The notes under the pieces were generated by a model. That model was given only the letters and a program-made list of their open reading frames with translations, searched no databases and was not told the DNA's origin. Shown piece after piece: positions 1 through 6,643 of a DNA stretch of 6,768 bases; position 1 is the stretch's first letter, and each line of letters opens with the position of its first letter. Position numbers and translations under genes: made by a program. The DNA is from Alphaproteobacteria bacterium. GTDB lineage: Bacteria; Pseudomonadota; Alphaproteobacteria; Micavibrionales; Micavibrionaceae. The stretch lies in the NCBI GenBank assembly GCA_021776015.1, contig JAJFGT010000171.1:1-6768 (forward strand). Direction: 5' to 3'.

Positions 1-1
1 T

Positions 2-862
2 GGATCGCTGTCTGAAGGTGTTTTAAGAGCAGAGGCAACCTCTCGGGCGCATTTTAGTCAGAGTATGGGGCTTATGAGAGGTGTTGCAACGGGAAGTGTT
101 CCTGCCATGGTCGATCGTAACTTTTTTACTCAAGAACGAAAAAAACATACTTTGTGTAAATATGCAGATCACAATGCATCGAACGGGGCGATGGCAACTC
201 TATGTCCAGGAGCCCCTCCTTCTGATACAGACCAAGAATTAGCTCTTGTTGGAAATTTAAGTTTAAAAAATACATTTACAAATAATGAAAAAGTTGCCTT
301 AAATGCGGCAGCACAAGGAATGTTTTTTCCAAATCCCCCTCCTCCTATGGATAAGGATCTATTTGATAATGACAACTTCAAATTAGCTTATATCCAGCAT
401 CGAAGCGTTTTGGCACGTGAAATGTTAGGGGCTCATTGTTTTTTAAAAACTTATGAACCTCGTATGGGCGGTGATGGTACGGGATATTCCTATATCCGAC
501 AAACTTTAGAAGATAGAGGCATGGCTGCATCTGAGATACAAGAATATTTGGGGACAACTGCACCAAGTGCATACGCAATGAGAAAAGTAAATCTTATAGC
601 TGCTAGTGATCCATCATTTGGTGTTAATCTTACGGATACAAAGGAAAATGTAATAAGATTATCTAATGCGGTGGAATCTCATGGGGTCTCATCTTTGTAT
701 GAATCTCTTGATATGATGCAATGTAATCAAATGATGAGTGCACAAATGTTTACCGATGAGCTGTTACCAATGGCACGTGATCTTCAAGAAAATGTTGATA
801 GTTTACGCATTGTACAAGAGCAAAATAATCAACGTATTGATTTCGTTCAGACAGAAAGATAA
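2..862 (+). CDS. Unrecognised, probably exported protein, 5' end cut by window edge (paralogue of the next gene)
   Basis: I do not recognise this family. The frame is open from base 2 with no stop, so the ATG at 65 is probably internal. The residues encoded before it (EGVLRAEATSRAHFSQS) align with residues 108-126 of the downstream protein, which argues that roughly the first 100 residues, including any signal peptide, lie outside the window. Numbering from the Met at 65, the visible part has a Cys pair (C31, C47) flanking an ASNGAMATLC-like motif, a Pro run (PNPPPP, 90-94), two further Cys (125, 220) and a helical C-terminal block (about 140-255). That block contains SDPSF at 181-185 and ENVIRL at 194-199, and it is Met/Gln-rich near the end. 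The same landmarks occur in the same order in the next gene. The two genes are 11 nt apart and probably co-transcribed. An exported structural or secretion-system accessory role is possible, but nothing here proves it. Confidence 0.85.
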   Translation, partial: GSLSEGVLRAEATSRAHFSQSMGLMRGVATGSVPAMVDRNFFTQERKKHTLCKYADHNASNGAMATLCPGAPPSDTDQELALVGNLSLKNTFTNNEKVALNAAAQGMFFPNPPPPMDKDLFDNDNFKLAYIQHRSVLAREMLGAHCFLKTYEPRMGGDGTGYSYIRQTLEDRGMAASEIQEYLGTTAPSAYAMRKVNLIAASDPSFGVNLTDTKENVIRLSNAVESHGVSSLYESLDMMQCNQMMSAQMFTDELLPMARDLQENVDSLRIVQEQNNQRIDFVQTER

Positions 863-867
863 GAGGA
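861..867 (+). promoter_or_regulatory. Ribosome binding site AAGAGGA for the gene at 874
   Basis: The purine-rich AAGAGGA overlaps the TAA stop of the preceding gene (860-862) and ends 6 nt before the ATG at 874. This spacing and match fix the start of the second gene. They also imply translation soon after, and probably coupled to, termination of the first. Confidence 0.7.
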
Positions 868-873
868 AATGAT

Positions 874-2034
874 ATGAAGAAAACCATTAAATTTTATCTC
901 TGCCTCGCACTTTCTTGTTTCATGTGCTTGGGCTTTATAACTCAGGCGAGTGGATTTTCTGCATTCTCTCCTTTAGATGCAGATCATTGGGGAAAAGAGC
1001 CGCTTCCCCCCCTTACGGAACAGTTAACGGTAAATGAACAAAAAATATCTGAAGTTGGTTCTACGATTGCAGATTCAGAACAGCACGAAGAAGCAAAAAA
1101 AGAAATTCAAAAAGAAAAGACCCAATCCGTCCAAAGTGTATTACCTGATGAACTTGTGTGTGAGATGATCTCCTTGGGTAATTCGGGATATACACAAGCT
1201 GTTCTTCATACACAAGCAAATCAAAGAGTTATAAGACAGTCACTAGAACAGTCGGCAAATGGTACAAAAAATGGTTTTGGATCACAGCTTGCTGGAGAAA
1301 GATTACAATATAATACGACATCTTTTCAACAAAACTATTGTCCTAAGGATGCGAGTAATGATGGTCTATCACAATTATGTTCTGCGTTTACTCCGCCCGA
1401 CACTAAAGCTTTAGCTCATCTTGACCCATCCTGCCTTATGGGGTGGCAAACGGTGGATGCCGATCCTGCCAATGGGACCGCTAGTGAAGATTGTATGAGA
1501 TTTTTTCATTATGTATCTTCTGCAAACAAGCCTTTATCGCTTCCAAGTCCATCTATTCTAAGTGCTCCCGGTGCAGAACAACATGACGATGAGATTATGG
1601 AGTTTTATTATCCCTTAGAACAGCAAGGATCCCTTGTTCTCGATACTTTTTCATCTATGCACGCTAAGACTTTAAAAGGCCCGGGTACATCTGTGAGTCA
1701 GTTTCGAAGTTTGTTACAAGAAATTGGATTTTCATCAGATGAAATTAAGTTTTATATTCCACCAGGAGGAAATGGATTGAGTGAAATGGCGCAATTAGAA
1801 GTCATTTCTAAATTTATGGTCTCTAATCCATCCTTTATGGTTAGACTTCAAACAAATGAAGAAAATATTGTACGTATACGAACTCTTATTCAGAGTATTT
1901 CTTTACGATTGGATGATGGAATGAGTGATATGATTGCAGATAAAGGACGTCATATGGCGGCACTTAATGCTCTACTTTTGAGAGATGATAGAGAAAGAGC
2001 AAATTCAGGACTTATGGTTGCTAGAACAGAATAA
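874..2034 (+). CDS. Unrecognised Sec-exported protein, tandem paralogue of the upstream gene
   Basis: The product is 386 aa and I do not recognise the family. The start is an ATG with a good AAGAGGA site. The N-terminus is a textbook Sec signal: MKK, then a hydrophobic core (about 7-22), with likely cleavage near TQA (residues 24-26), so the protein should be periplasmic or secreted. No canonical lipobox precedes C15 or C18. Residues 40-90 form a low-complexity Pro/Glu/Lys linker (KEPLPPL, EEAKKEIQKEK). The body has Cys at 96, 156, 169, 187 and 207. The C156/C169 pair lies around DASNDGLSQLC followed by PPDT, matching the upstream protein's pair. The C-terminal block has GPGTSVSQFR (269-278), SNPSF (317-321) and EENIVRIR (329-336), also matching the neighbour. 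The gene ends 1 nt from the stop of the convergent MATE gene. Sequence divergence between the paralogues is high, so the duplication looks old. Confidence 0.85.
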   Translation: MKKTIKFYLCLALSCFMCLGFITQASGFSAFSPLDADHWGKEPLPPLTEQLTVNEQKISEVGSTIADSEQHEEAKKEIQKEKTQSVQSVLPDELVCEMISLGNSGYTQAVLHTQANQRVIRQSLEQSANGTKNGFGSQLAGERLQYNTTSFQQNYCPKDASNDGLSQLCSAFTPPDTKALAHLDPSCLMGWQTVDADPANGTASEDCMRFFHYVSSANKPLSLPSPSILSAPGAEQHDDEIMEFYYPLEQQGSLVLDTFSSMHAKTLKGPGTSVSQFRSLLQEIGFSSDEIKFYIPPGGNGLSEMAQLEVISKFMVSNPSFMVRLQTNEENIVRIRTLIQSISLRLDDGMSDMIADKGRHMAALNALLLRDDRERANSGLMVARTE

Positions 2035-2035
2035 A

Positions 2036-3409
2036 TTATTTTTTGTTACATATTTTCCAACTGAAAACATGAAAGAGTAATCCAGCCATAATATTGACCA
2101 AAGCGATAGCACTAAAAACACCTATGATACCGTAGAAATGTCCAATCCAAAGGGCGGGCAAAAGCATAATAATATATTTTATCAGCATCATAATAAAAGA
2201 TAGTTTTGGCTTTCCCATTGCATTGAAAGCGGACATCCACCCATTTAGAAGATTACTGAGGGCATAAGAAATTGGAATAATCCAAAAGAGTATTTGTGCC
2301 ATTTGAAGAACTTTTGGATCGCTTGAAAAGAGCCCTGCAATTTGTTTTCCAATGATAATTAAAATCAGAGAGACTATAAGCGACCAAATAAGACTAAATC
2401 CAATGGCTTTTCTTAAGGTCTCCATAACACGCTGTTGATTGCCTGCCCCCCAATTTTGTCCGATAACAGACGCCATAGCTGTAGAAAGTGCCATGAGGAC
2501 AATAAAAGCAAAAGCTTCAATCCTAGAAGCAATCCCAAAGGCTATAACAGCTTCAACGCTCATACCCGCAAGAAGAGCAATAATAACAGCATTTGTTATA
2601 GGTAGAATAAGGCCTGTTATCCCTACAGGAAGAGCGATGACTAAAAGGCGTTGGCAGGTATCTTTAAAATCTGATAAATCAAAAAGCCATTTTCTTTTTA
2701 ACATCTTTTTAGAAACTCCCAGAGCGTAGAGCCCTCCTATCATGGCTATGAAGTTAGCAATAACCGTGGCTAAAGCTGCACCTTCTATTCCCATTGCAGG
2801 AATAATCCCCCAACCAAAGATAAGAAGAGGATCAAGAATAAGGTTACTAACAGCTGCAAGTGTCATAATAAGCGCAGGTGTTACAGCATCTCCTCCTGCA
2901 CGCATTGCAGCATTGCCGACTAAAGGAATGGATAGGATGGGGACTGATAAAAACCAAAGAATCATATATTTTGAAATTAAAGGTAGCAGAGACTCATCTG
3001 CCCCCATCATTTGAAAAATAACATTTTGAAATATAAGTCCTAAAACGGATATAATACTTGTAAAGACAAAGACAAGAAGGAGCCCTTGTGTTGTAATACG
3101 GCAGACAAGATCATATTTTTTTTCTCCGATCAATCGAGATACAACAGATGACGTTGCAATACTAAATCCCATAGTAATAGCAAAAATAGCGTATGTAATA
3201 GGAAAGGTAAAACTAATGGCCGATAAAGCCTCTTTCCCAATTTTTGCAATAAAGTACATATCTACGAGTTGAAAACTAATAATAACGCCTATTCCCCAGA
3301 CCATAGGAAGTGTAAGCCGTATGAGATGTGCAGTAATAGGACCTTCCTGCAAATTACTCTTAGGTGTTAGATTTAGAGAAGGTGTTTGATTGATCTGTGA
3401 TTGCGTCAT
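2036..3409 (-). CDS. MATE family efflux transporter (multidrug antiporter)
   Basis: This is an inner-membrane antiporter expected to expel drugs or cationic/metabolic compounds in exchange for Na+ or H+. From the ATG at 3409 it is 457 aa, the usual size for bacterial NorM/DinF-type MATE proteins, with about 12 hydrophobic segments in two halves. Recognisable family stretches, numbered from a possible upstream TTG (subtract 13 for the ATG), are MRAGGDAVTP (182-191), SNLILDPLLIFGWG (201-214), IGQNWGAGN (329-337, typical of the second half) and GWMSAFNAMGKP (403-414). The ATG has no clear ribosome site. An in-frame TTG at 3448, directly after an in-frame TGA, has AAGGA 5 nt upstream and would add 13 residues. 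I prefer the ATG because it leaves a 60-nt control region before the divergent gene at 3470, but the choice is uncertain. Substrate cannot be read from sequence. The gene is transcribed away from the sugar/sulfate operon, so a functional link is not implied. Confidence 0.95.
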   Translation of the reverse strand: MTQSQINQTPSLNLTPKSNLQEGPITAHLIRLTLPMVWGIGVIISFQLVDMYFIAKIGKEALSAISFTFPITYAIFAITMGFSIATSSVVSRLIGEKKYDLVCRITTQGLLLVFVFTSIISVLGLIFQNVIFQMMGADESLLPLISKYMILWFLSVPILSIPLVGNAAMRAGGDAVTPALIMTLAAVSNLILDPLLIFGWGIIPAMGIEGAALATVIANFIAMIGGLYALGVSKKMLKRKWLFDLSDFKDTCQRLLVIALPVGITGLILPITNAVIIALLAGMSVEAVIAFGIASRIEAFAFIVLMALSTAMASVIGQNWGAGNQQRVMETLRKAIGFSLIWSLIVSLILIIIGKQIAGLFSSDPKVLQMAQILFWIIPISYALSNLLNGWMSAFNAMGKPKLSFIMMLIKYIIMLLPALWIGHFYGIIGVFSAIALVNIMAGLLFHVFSWKICNKK

Positions 3410-3410
3410 G

Positions 3411-3429
3411 AGAATAAAAGATTTATTCT
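3411..3429. promoter_or_regulatory. Perfect inverted repeat in the divergent control region (possible operator or leader hairpin)
   Basis: AGAATAAA, a 3-nt spacer (AGA), then TTTATTCT form a perfect 8-bp inverted repeat ending one base before the MATE ATG on the minus strand. A hexamer TATTAT (minus strand, 3445-3440) and a TACAAT (plus strand, 3444-3449) lie beside it and could be -10 elements for the MATE gene and the glycosyltransferase. I see no good -35 for either. A palindrome between start site and start codon of an efflux gene is a common arrangement for a TetR/MarR-type operator, but no regulator gene is visible here. AT-rich repeats of this size also arise by chance. Confidence 0.3.
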
Positions 3430-3469
3430 GTTTAGAAGAATAATACAATCATTTCCTTAGTCTCATTCC

Positions 3470-4708
3470 ATGAAAATTCTTTACTGTCACGATAATATCT
3501 ATATTCGAGCCCCCGAAATATCGCAATCATTTGAAGATATAGTTAGGGGCGGCGCCGTCTATTCAGAGGGACAATTTTCTTATAGCTATTGGAGCCCTTA
3601 TATTCAAATTTGTGATGAGCTTGTTATAGCAGGACGAGGACGTGCATTTACAGAAAATGATGATCTAGCGTCTTTGAATCAAAGTAATGGTGATAAAGTT
3701 ACAATTGAAACTCTTCCTAACATGAATAGTCCTTTAGGATTGATACGAAATAGAGCCATTGTTCAAAAGCGTATAGAAGCACTCGTAGAAGATTCTGATG
3801 CTTTGATCGTTCGTACGATGAGTGAAATTGGCTGGTTAGCTTTTAAGCATGCTCAAAAACTAGGAAAACCAATTGCTCATGAAATTGCAGGATGTCCATG
3901 GGATAATACATGGAATCATGGGTCTCTTCTGGCTAAATGTTATGCCCCTCTTCGAGCTCATCGTATGAAATATCTAGCACAACAGGCTGATTATGTTCTT
4001 TATGTTAGCAAAGATTTTCTTCCTAATCGCTACCCAGCTAATGGAGTTACAGCTATTGCCTCTAATGTACGAATTGCAAGACCAAGCAATCTTATTTTAG
4101 AGGATCGTTTGAAGAGAATTCAATCGAAATTAAGTTCTGATCTTCCTATTGAAATTGGATTAATTGGGCAGTTAGATCATAAGCTTAAAGGAATTAATAT
4201 TGCAATTGAAGCTCTCTCTCTCTTGAATACCCTCTCAGAGAGACGCTTTGTATTAAAGATATTGGGAGCGGGGCAGTCATCTACCTATCAGCCCTTCATT
4301 CATAAACATAATTTACAAAATAATATTCAGTTTGAGGGTGTCCTTACAAGTGGAGCTCCCGTTCTTAATTGGCTGGATTATATTGACCTCTATATTCAGC
4401 CTAGTTTTCATGAAGGTGTTCCTCGTGCGACTATTGAAGCCATGAGTCGTGGATGTCCAGCCTTTGGTTCAGATGCAGGAGGGATTCCAGAGCTTCTTCC
4501 TCCAAATTATATCCACAAAGCTGGAAATGCTAAGCAACTTGCGATACAAATTTTGCAAGCAGTCACAGAGGAGACACTTGAAACGCAAGCTCGTGAAAAT
4601 TTTAAAAAATCTCTAAGCTATACACAAGATGTACTTCAACCTATCCGAAATCATTTTTGGTCGGGGTTTGCAAACCACATAAAAGAAAGCAAAAGTTTAT
4701 TATCATGA
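3470..4708 (+). CDS. Glycosyltransferase, GT4-like (GT-B fold, family 1 domain)
   Basis: The product is 412 aa and likely transfers a sugar from an activated nucleotide donor to a glycan or lipid-linked acceptor at the cytoplasmic face of the membrane. The C-terminal half carries the GT4 hallmarks: a GLIGQLDHKLKG segment (230-241) with the Lys-Gly expected near the donor phosphates, LKILGAG (262-268), and the EX7E motif within HEGVPRATIEAMSRG (E315 and E323), followed by FGSDAGGIPELL (332-343). The N-terminal acceptor domain (1-200) starts MKILYCHDN and contains HEIAG (137-141) and DYVLYVSK (174-181); it is less conserved, so the acceptor is unknown. The ATG at 3470 has no obvious Shine-Dalgarno sequence, but the protein begins with a typical Rossmann first strand. 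The gene is first of a three-gene unit, overlapping the sulfotransferase by 4 nt, which suggests that both act on the same glycan. No transmembrane segment is seen. Confidence 0.92.
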   Translation: MKILYCHDNIYIRAPEISQSFEDIVRGGAVYSEGQFSYSYWSPYIQICDELVIAGRGRAFTENDDLASLNQSNGDKVTIETLPNMNSPLGLIRNRAIVQKRIEALVEDSDALIVRTMSEIGWLAFKHAQKLGKPIAHEIAGCPWDNTWNHGSLLAKCYAPLRAHRMKYLAQQADYVLYVSKDFLPNRYPANGVTAIASNVRIARPSNLILEDRLKRIQSKLSSDLPIEIGLIGQLDHKLKGINIAIEALSLLNTLSERRFVLKILGAGQSSTYQPFIHKHNLQNNIQFEGVLTSGAPVLNWLDYIDLYIQPSFHEGVPRATIEAMSRGCPAFGSDAGGIPELLPPNYIHKAGNAKQLAIQILQAVTEETLETQARENFKKSLSYTQDVLQPIRNHFWSGFANHIKESKSLLS

Positions 4709-5574
4709 TTCAACAACATATTCAAAAATTGTCTCCAGTTTTTGATCGCCCTTTTATTTTTTTCATGGGGCCTCAAAGAGCAGGGACCTCGTGGATTGAT
4801 CGTTATTTACGAGAGAGAGGAGATGTTTGCTTGCCCACTGATGTCAAAGAGGTTTTCTTTTTTGATCGTGATTTTGAAAAGGGAGTTAAACGTTATGTTT
4901 CTCATTTCCATCCCCTTTCTCACCATAAGATTATTAGTGAAATTTCAACGACAAGTTTTGATCATGTCGATGCTCCTCAAAGAGTATATGAAGTTTTTGG
5001 AGAAAATGTTCAATTAATTTGTCCATTAAGACATCCTGTTGAACGATCTTATTCTCTTTATCTTCATTATCTGCGATATGGAATTGTATCAGGGTCTCTT
5101 CAAGAGGCATGTGCGCAACATCCTCAAATTATTGAGAGTAGCTATTACACTAACAATCTCCAACGATGGCTGAAATATTATGAACTTAATAAAATAAAGA
5201 TTGTTTATCAAGAGATGTTAGCAGATGATCAAGACCAATTCATTCATGAAATTTGTCAATCTATGGGCTTGCCCTACATGGAGCCTCCTGAAAAAATACG
5301 TGAACGCTATAATGTTACAACATATTCAAAATCAGGGTATTTGGCGGGCACCGCTCAAAAAATTGCCGATAAACTCCGCCAAAAGCAACTTTATTTTATC
5401 ATCAATTTTGTAAAAGCATTAGGCGTAAAACGAGTTATTTTTGGAAAAGAAAAGCCCGATGATTTCAAGCAAGATATTTCTTCTGAGGATTTAAAGTTTT
5501 TGAATGAAAAACTAAAACCAGAAATTGAAAAACTTGAGCATTTATTGGGGTCTTCCATCAATTTTTGGAAATAG
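4705..5574 (+). CDS. PAPS-dependent sulfotransferase domain protein
   Basis: The product is 289 aa and is predicted to transfer sulfate from 3'-phosphoadenylyl sulfate (PAPS) to a hydroxyl or amino group, probably on a sugar. The 5'-phosphosulfate loop is in FFMGPQRAGTSWIDRYL (19-35), with the GTS core where the family has G-T/S-T/S. KEVFFFD (48-54) resembles the KE..FFD stretch of heparan-sulfate-type sulfotransferases. The 3'-phosphate site is CPLRHPVERSYSLY (106-119), with R109 and S115 as expected PAPS ligands. An aromatic SYYTNNLQRWLKYY stretch (146-159) and a basic, helical C-terminus follow. I chose the ATG at 4705, which shares ATGA with the stop of the glycosyltransferase, over an in-frame TTG at 4657: the residues before the ATG are not family-like. 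The start lacks a strong ribosome site, consistent with translational coupling. The sulfate acceptor is inferred to be the glycan made with the upstream enzyme. PAPS synthesis genes are not in view. Confidence 0.9.
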   Translation: MIQQHIQKLSPVFDRPFIFFMGPQRAGTSWIDRYLRERGDVCLPTDVKEVFFFDRDFEKGVKRYVSHFHPLSHHKIISEISTTSFDHVDAPQRVYEVFGENVQLICPLRHPVERSYSLYLHYLRYGIVSGSLQEACAQHPQIIESSYYTNNLQRWLKYYELNKIKIVYQEMLADDQDQFIHEICQSMGLPYMEPPEKIRERYNVTTYSKSGYLAGTAQKIADKLRQKQLYFIINFVKALGVKRVIFGKEKPDDFKQDISSEDLKFLNEKLKPEIEKLEHLLGSSINFWK

Positions 5575-5578
5575 ATTT

Positions 5579-5583
5579 AAGGA
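5579..5583 (+). promoter_or_regulatory. Ribosome binding site AAGGA deciding the GTG start at 5592
   Basis: AAGGA ends 8 nt before GTG at 5592. It follows the sulfotransferase stop (5572-5574). The longer in-frame option, TTG at 5565, overlaps the upstream gene and has no well-spaced ribosome site, and the first in-frame ATG is far downstream inside the protein. GTG at 5592 is therefore the best supported start. Confidence 0.6.
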
Positions 5584-5591
5584 ATTATGAA

Positions 5592-6626
5592 GTGATACGT
5601 ATTGATCTTAAAGCATTGCTTTATAGTTTAGAAGAGCTCTCTCTGTCTTTTGAAACAGCCTGTTTTATAAATGGAGATTTTTGCGCAGATGTTTTAGAAA
5701 AACTCCCCCCATCTAAAACAGATATTATAACGCCGTTTGCCCCTCTTTCTCATGCGTTTAAAGAACAGGGTTATCAGTGCAGTATATTGATTCCTGAAAT
5801 AAAAAAATATGATCTGTGCTGTGTCTTATTACCAAAGCAAAAAGATTATATGCTTCATGATCTTGCGATGGCTTTTACTCATTTAAAAGAGGGCGGAGCT
5901 CTTGTTGTGTGTGCGGCCAAAGACGCTGGTGGATTGCGCCTTTCTAAGATTTTAAAAGATTTTGGGCTAGAGGTCTCAGATAGTTTTTCAAAGCATCATT
6001 GTAAATGCTTGGTTGCTTATAAAACACCCGTGACTTCACAAAAATTTATAGATCAATGTTTAGAAAATGGGCGCATGCAAATCAATCAGTATGGCTTTCA
6101 TGTGAAACCAGGTGTATTTGGATGGAATAAAATTGATGTTGGGTCTGATGTTTTAAGTCAGTATCTTCCCAATGATTTGAGAGGGAAAGGCGCAGATTTT
6201 GGATGTGGATATGGAATGCTTACAGATCAAGTTTTTCTTAAAAACCCAAGTGTAAAACATATGATCTGTATAGATATTGACAGTCATGCCGTTCAATCTT
6301 GTCAAAAAAATATAGAGGAATGTCATTCTCATCGTTCTTTTGAAATAGTTTGGACAGATATCACACGAGAGAGAGCTTATCTTGAATCTTTTGATTTCAT
6401 TGTAATGAATCCACCTTTTCATAGTGGAAAAGATCAAGATATTTCCTCTGGGCAAGATATGATTCAAGCCGCCTATAAAAATCTTAAAAAAGGAGGAAAT
6501 CTTTTCATGGTAGCAAATGCGCATCTTCCTTATGAAAGACTCTTACAGACACTATTCTTTAAAACAGAAACCTTGATGCAAGAGAAGGGTTTCAAAGTCT
6601 TTAAAGCTTTTAAGAAGAGAAACTAA
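5592..6626 (+). CDS. rsmC: RsmC-like 16S rRNA guanine-N2 methyltransferase
   Basis: The product is 344 aa from GTG, essentially the length of E. coli RsmC (343 aa), which methylates G1207 of 16S rRNA using S-adenosylmethionine. The C-terminal catalytic half matches the RsmC/RlmG pattern: KPGVFGWNKIDVGSDVL (172-188, cf. PGVFS...LDVGS), motif I DFGCGYG (202-208), an acidic end of strand 2 in CIDID (226-230), motif IV NPPFHSG (273-279), the signature of N2-guanine methylation, and VANAHLPY (307-314). The N-terminal half (1-160) is a diverged, inactive duplicate methyltransferase-like domain, as in the family, which serves RNA recognition and folding. Its own motif I is degraded. The gene lies 17 nt after the sulfotransferase stop, so it is probably the last gene of that transcript, though functionally unrelated. 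The related 23S enzyme RlmG or another 'MTS' methyltransferase is the main alternative. The length and the GVF/DVGS context favour RsmC. Confidence 0.88.
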   Translation: MIRIDLKALLYSLEELSLSFETACFINGDFCADVLEKLPPSKTDIITPFAPLSHAFKEQGYQCSILIPEIKKYDLCCVLLPKQKDYMLHDLAMAFTHLKEGGALVVCAAKDAGGLRLSKILKDFGLEVSDSFSKHHCKCLVAYKTPVTSQKFIDQCLENGRMQINQYGFHVKPGVFGWNKIDVGSDVLSQYLPNDLRGKGADFGCGYGMLTDQVFLKNPSVKHMICIDIDSHAVQSCQKNIEECHSHRSFEIVWTDITRERAYLESFDFIVMNPPFHSGKDQDISSGQDMIQAAYKNLKKGGNLFMVANAHLPYERLLQTLFFKTETLMQEKGFKVFKAFKKRN

Positions 6627-6643
6627 GTAAATCTAAACAGAAA

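Noticed and set aside
169..578. Two open minus-strand frames (169-381 and 378-578)
   Set aside because: Antisense to the first exported-protein gene, whose frame is supported by similarity to its paralogue. The antisense translations show no domain and no start context.
905..930. Possible lipoprotein signal (C15 or C18) in the second exported protein
   Set aside because: The residues before either Cys (ALS-C, CFM-C) do not match the lipobox L-[AST]-[GA]-C. A signal peptidase I site near residues 24-26 fits better.
2439..3014. Two plus-strand frames (2439-2729, 2742-3014)
   Set aside because: Antisense to the MATE gene. Their Ala/Ile/Pro-rich composition is what results from reading hydrophobic membrane codons on the other strand.
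4208..4243. CTCT/GAGAG-rich inverted sequence resembling a hairpin
   Set aside because: It lies inside the glycosyltransferase coding region, has no T-run, and is explained by codons for Leu, Ser and Arg.
4657..4704. TTG-initiated extension of the sulfotransferase
   Set aside because: It lies within the end of the glycosyltransferase, encodes a basic non-family tail, and the ATGA overlap at 4705 is a classic coupled start.
4742..5413. Plus-strand frames at 4742-5017 and 5225-5413 inside the sulfotransferase
   Set aside because: Out-of-frame readings of a gene with clear PAPS-binding motifs.
6153..6524. Minus-strand frame of 123 codons
   Set aside because: Antisense to the catalytic domain of the RsmC-like gene, which carries all expected motifs in the plus frame.
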